Shown: positions 60,957 to 64,000 of the stretch, piece by piece
How the letters are laid out: every line of letters begins with the position of its first letter
Numbering within the stretch: the first letter of the stretch is position 1
NCBI GenBank assembly: GCA_964542475.1
Contig: CAZIUL010000003.1
Coordinates: forward strand, 62,001 to 126,000
Direction of reading: 5' to 3'
Origin: CAZIUL01 sp964542475
GTDB lineage: Bacteria; Planctomycetota; B15-G4; CAYZWU01
Length of the DNA stretch: 64,000 nt
Notes under the pieces: model-generated
What the model was told of the DNA's origin: nothing
Database searches by the model: none
Seen by the model: the letters and a program-made list of their open reading frames with translations, nothing else
Translations under genes and position numbers: made by a program

Positions 60957-62498
60957 CTAATCGCCTTCACCGCCTTTCATATCCTCTAAAACTTTCTCGA
61001 GTTGTGTTTCAATCTTCCAGGCGTAGTCGGGGTCGATTTCAATGGCAAGCTGCATGAGGCGGGCTCCTTCTTTCTTGTCGCCCTCCTTGGCCAGCGCGCG
61101 GCCCATCCGGGCATAAAATTCCGGGTTTAGCGAATCCAGCTCAATGGCCTTCATCCACATCTTGACGGCCTCTTCGGTTTTTTTGTCATCGTACAGGAGC
61201 TCGCCGTACTTGTAATAAGCGACGGGATTAGTGGAGCCTTCCTCGATGGCTTCGCTGTACAGGCGCTTTGCGCGGATGGGCCGGGAAGGATAGGTGCTCA
61301 TGGCAGCAGCCGCGGCTTTTTCCTTACCTCGCGAAGTGGTAAGTTTCAGATCGTCCTTCACGTAGGAGTGCCATTCGCTCTCCAGCGCTTTGAAATCCTC
61401 CTCACTCCCGAGTTTCATGTAACTCTTGAAAGCGCGGAGAATCTCCTCTCCCCGGACCGTCTTTAAGTTCATCCCGGAGCGAACGCGCTCCACATCCCTG
61501 GCTTTGGCCAGAGCGATGGCGAACTTTTGGAACTTTTTCTTATACTTGGAATCGTTCATCAGGAAGTGGACCAGGGACCAGCCCCAGCTGTAGTGCTCGT
61601 ACATTCCCTCGGTTTTGATGAGCTTATCCAATTCCATCATATTTCCGGCCGCGATGTCGGTCTGGATCTCGGTCAAGCGGCCCTCCTGGATAAGTCCGGT
61701 GTCAAGCTTCTTGGTCTTGGGATCGTATTTGCTGGCACCGTAATACTCCGCCAGGGACTCGCCGGGAAAGTGAGGATACTTGAAATCCAAATTGATTAGT
61801 TTGGTGAGGTAGTGGTTGGCTTCATGGAACATCGCGCCTTCGGTCGACTCGGTGTCGAGGCGGTCATAGAAAAAGTTGAGTTCAAAGGGAAGAACGTATT
61901 TAAAATATGCCGAGGTGCCTCCACCCGCACCCCCAATCTGGGCGAAGCTCTCCCTGTCGATGTAAAAGCAAACTTTCAGCCGGCCCAAGCTCTTTAGCTG
62001 CTGTACTTTCCAGTCCTTCGCAAAGACCGTGAAGTACGCCTCCATAAGATCGCGGTACTTCTCAAAGATGTTCTGAGGAACCGTGTACTCGAAATCGAAG
62101 TGCTTCGTCTTTTCGCTCCGGCGGTTCCGCCACAAACGGTGGGCCTTCTCGTCGGCGACCTCGGCCCGTTTTTCCTCGAGGTACTTTTCGAGAGCCCGGT
62201 CCCTTCTCACCGGTGACATCCACTTTCCCTGGAATGGGACCAGGCCCTTTTCCACTTGCTTCTTCTCGAAGTCGGTGGTGGGCACAAAGGTGGAATTGCC
62301 CCCGATGATCGCTTCAAGGATCAGGCCGTCAGGGACGAACACGGTGCCATTCTCGTAGCGTATATTGATCCCGCCGTCCGCCTGCTCCATGGAAGGGCCG
62401 TTTATGATCCGGCCGTCCTTCAGGCAGAGAATGTCGGCATGGGCCGCTGCCGTACAAAGACATAGGCTACACATGATGACACCGACGGTTCGCATCAT
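60957..62498 (-). CDS. Secreted gluzincin-type metallopeptidase-like protein with C-terminal TPRs
   Basis: A 513-residue exported protein. I use the ATG at 62498, preceded by GGGAG; 62513 is an in-frame alternative. After the signal peptide comes a short beta region (ILCLKDGRIINGPSMEQADG), then a domain with an intact HExxH: GAMFHEANHYLTKLI at about residue 221, with SLAEYYGASKYD downstream offering the third-ligand Glu of gluzincins. This recalls DUF1570-type planctomycete proteins. The last 130 residues are TPRs (PVAYYKYGELLYDDKKTEEA, PEFYARMGRALAKEGDKKEG). It lies 27 bases downstream of the related partial gene at the right edge. Confidence 0.82.
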   Translation of the reverse strand: MMRTVGVIMCSLCLCTAAAHADILCLKDGRIINGPSMEQADGGINIRYENGTVFVPDGLILEAIIGGNSTFVPTTDFEKKQVEKGLVPFQGKWMSPVRRDRALEKYLEEKRAEVADEKAHRLWRNRRSEKTKHFDFEYTVPQNIFEKYRDLMEAYFTVFAKDWKVQQLKSLGRLKVCFYIDRESFAQIGGAGGGTSAYFKYVLPFELNFFYDRLDTESTEGAMFHEANHYLTKLINLDFKYPHFPGESLAEYYGASKYDPKTKKLDTGLIQEGRLTEIQTDIAAGNMMELDKLIKTEGMYEHYSWGWSLVHFLMNDSKYKKKFQKFAIALAKARDVERVRSGMNLKTVRGEEILRAFKSYMKLGSEEDFKALESEWHSYVKDDLKLTTSRGKEKAAAAAMSTYPSRPIRAKRLYSEAIEEGSTNPVAYYKYGELLYDDKKTEEAVKMWMKAIELDSLNPEFYARMGRALAKEGDKKEGARLMQLAIEIDPDYAWKIETQLEKVLEDMKGGEGD

Positions 62499-62524
62499 GA
62501 TCTGTGCTCCCATATAGAGTGGCC

Positions 62525-64000
62525 TTAGCTATCTATCATCCGCATGTATACAGCGGTTAGCGTGTTCCAATCCTTATCCTTCCAGCCGGCAAAGGTTCGA
62601 TTGAAGGTCTCTTCGAGGACCCGCTTCTCCTTCTCCTTCCAGGCGTTCTTCTTCGCCTTGAAGTACTCGTCCTCCTCTTCCTCGGTAGTGGGTTTCTTAT
62701 CTGTGTCCTTATCCTTTTCCTCCTGCTTGATCTCCGCCGTGACCGCGGCCAGGTTCATCAAATAGCTCCGGAAGATATCCCTAGTCTTCTTGCTCTTGGT
62801 ACCCGGCCCTATCAGGAAAAAGCGCACCAGGACCGATGCCTCGTCGTTTTTGTACCGGCCCGAGTAGTACTCCTCCCTGCCCATCATGATCAGCTGCCGC
62901 GGCGTGCTGAGTGTGCCCTTGGCTTGGGCCTGCTTGAGACGCACCTTGTCGCGCACGTCCTCGGGAAACTCTAGCTTTCTACCCTTGGAACGGCTGTTTG
63001 TAAACAGATTCTCGAGACCGTTCTCCATCCAATAGGGCATGGCCCAGTAGAGTTCTCTGTCACGTTCGTTGAACCAATGCTGCAGAACGTTACGGCTCAC
63101 GTGCTCGAAGTTGAACTCCTGAAGCCTGTTGGGATTGTGCTCGTACTCGATCACGATGTCGTCAAGGCCGGTGGAACTGAATCTGATGGAATTGGGATCA
63201 TCCGCCCTGAAAACCTTGAGAATGGGTGCCCTCACATATTCGTCCGGTCCGATGAATTCGAAGTTCTTGTCCAGCCAATTCATGACTGCCTGGCAATGCT
63301 TGGCAATATCCTTGGCCAGCCCGGGCTTGTAGTTATCCAGCACGAGAATACTACCCACCTTGCTGTGCTTCCATCCCTTGGGCAGCTCCTTCAGCGCCTT
63401 CTCATGTGCCTTTGTTTCGAGATCAACGCGCCGGCTGGCCCGTTCCTCTGCGGGTAGCTCGTCCCAATCCACGCGGGAGAGGACGGTAGTTTTTTCTCCG
63501 GTAGGGAGCTCTCCTTCGCGTTCGATGGCGCGAAAGGACTTGAGGCTTCTTAAGATGTCCGGCTTGAGCTTGTCGTAGGATTTCTCCAACACCTCAAACT
63601 GGACGGCAATGTCCAGGTCCTCGAAGTGGTAGGCCCAGGTGATAATCCGCCGGGGACCGGTGCGCGACAGCTTATCCACCTTCACCTCGTAGCAGGTAAC
63701 GGGTATGTCCTTAACGCGGGATTCCTCTTCCAGTAAAAAGTGAAAGCCACCGCGGTAGTAGGTTCGCCTGAGATAGTCCTTGTAATCCTTGTAGGGGTTA
63801 TTCCATGAGATCGTAACTACGTCACCGTCCTCGTCCTTCTCGGCCTTCACCCCCTTTTCTTTGATGACTTCGTGAACGAAGGCTACTATCGTCATCTCCG
63901 GCTTGTAGTTCCATGTCCATCCTTCGGGATCGTTGTAATAGGTGTTTTTTTTCGAGATGAACTTTCCTATAACCCACGGGGTGAAGCTTTCACGGGAGGA
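62525..64000 (-). CDS. Secreted peptidase-like protein with degenerate active site (5' end missing)
   Basis: The frame is open to the right edge (an internal ATG lies at 63895), so the N-terminus lies outside the window; 491 residues are visible. The layout resembles the next gene: a lipocalin- or beta-like first part, then EHVSRNVLQHWFNERDREL at the position of a metallopeptidase helix, but with no HExxH, and AMPYWMENGLENLFTN where the third ligand would lie. The C-terminus is lysine/glutamate-rich. It probably forms an operon with the intact HEANH-containing gene downstream. Confidence 0.75.
   Translation of the reverse strand, partial: SSRESFTPWVIGKFISKKNTYYNDPEGWTWNYKPEMTIVAFVHEVIKEKGVKAEKDEDGDVVTISWNNPYKDYKDYLRRTYYRGGFHFLLEEESRVKDIPVTCYEVKVDKLSRTGPRRIITWAYHFEDLDIAVQFEVLEKSYDKLKPDILRSLKSFRAIEREGELPTGEKTTVLSRVDWDELPAEERASRRVDLETKAHEKALKELPKGWKHSKVGSILVLDNYKPGLAKDIAKHCQAVMNWLDKNFEFIGPDEYVRAPILKVFRADDPNSIRFSSTGLDDIVIEYEHNPNRLQEFNFEHVSRNVLQHWFNERDRELYWAMPYWMENGLENLFTNSRSKGRKLEFPEDVRDKVRLKQAQAKGTLSTPRQLIMMGREEYYSGRYKNDEASVLVRFFLIGPGTKSKKTRDIFRSYLMNLAAVTAEIKQEEKDKDTDKKPTTEEEEDEYFKAKKNAWKEKEKRVLEETFNRTFAGWKDKDWNTLTAVYMRMIDS

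Noticed and set aside
1..64000. CRISPR arrays, insertion sequences, prophage or integron features
   Set aside because: No regularly spaced repeats, transposase, integrase or phage structural genes were seen.

Overview
The window is bacterial chromosome, fairly GC-rich, densely coded on both strands, with many large secreted proteins. The envelope is Gram-negative: there is an arabinose-5-phosphate isomerase for KDO synthesis (kdsD) beside an LptC-like gene, plus several lipoproteins and signal peptides. DUF1080 domains, a DUF4838 lipoprotein, a HEAT-repeat/von Willebrand A protein, a very large alpha-2-macroglobulin with a Gly-rich segment, and sortilin-type BNR repeats together suggest an uncultured planctomycete-like (PVC or related candidate phylum) bacterium. 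That placement is inference; no rRNA or other phylogenetic marker is present. A four-subunit 2-oxoacid:ferredoxin oxidoreductase suggests at least partly anaerobic metabolism.

Layout. 0-6 kb: LptC-like fragment and kdsD (minus), gpmI (plus), and an unrecognised 862-residue secreted protein. 6.1-8.5 kb: an OmpR-type response regulator and its histidine kinase. 8.8-16 kb: a BNR-repeat secreted protein, class I fructose-bisphosphatase, a guanine-deaminase-like enzyme, a methionine gamma-lyase-like PLP enzyme and thioredoxin. 16.2-24.1 kb: a 2645-residue TPR/alpha-2-macroglobulin protein without a recognisable thioester motif. 24.3-35.8 kb: an accessory-looking block with two convergent ECF sigma modules, followed by a PadR repressor, MacB/LolD-type ABC transporter, polytopic membrane protein and serine hydrolase. 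35.9-43.9 kb: secreted proteins (HEAT-vWA, DUF4838, a degenerate peptidase-like protein, a transglutaminase-like protein).

44-48.6 kb: a Nif3-like protein, a UDP-GlcNAc-type 6-dehydrogenase, a sulfurylase-like/APS-kinase fusion and tRNA-Met with its own terminator. 48.9-54.5 kb: SppA, a secreted envelope protein, a double DUF1080 protein and an enoyl-CoA hydratase. 54.5-59.6 kb: a zinc alcohol dehydrogenase, a ketopantoate-reductase-like enzyme and korDABC, all on the minus strand and probably one metabolic block. 59.6-64 kb: two tiny ORF candidates around a 22-bp tandem duplication, an EEP-family phosphohydrolase, and two secreted peptidase-like proteins, the last running off the right edge.

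The most distinctive observations are the duplicated TPR plus macroglobulin architecture of the giant protein, the internally duplicated TolC-like coiled-coil protein in the first ECF module, a perfect palindrome in the PadR promoter, a sulfurylase-like domain without its normal nucleotide-binding motif, and a set of REP-like hairpins, three of which supply the TAG stop codon of the preceding gene. No CRISPR array, insertion sequence or prophage was seen.
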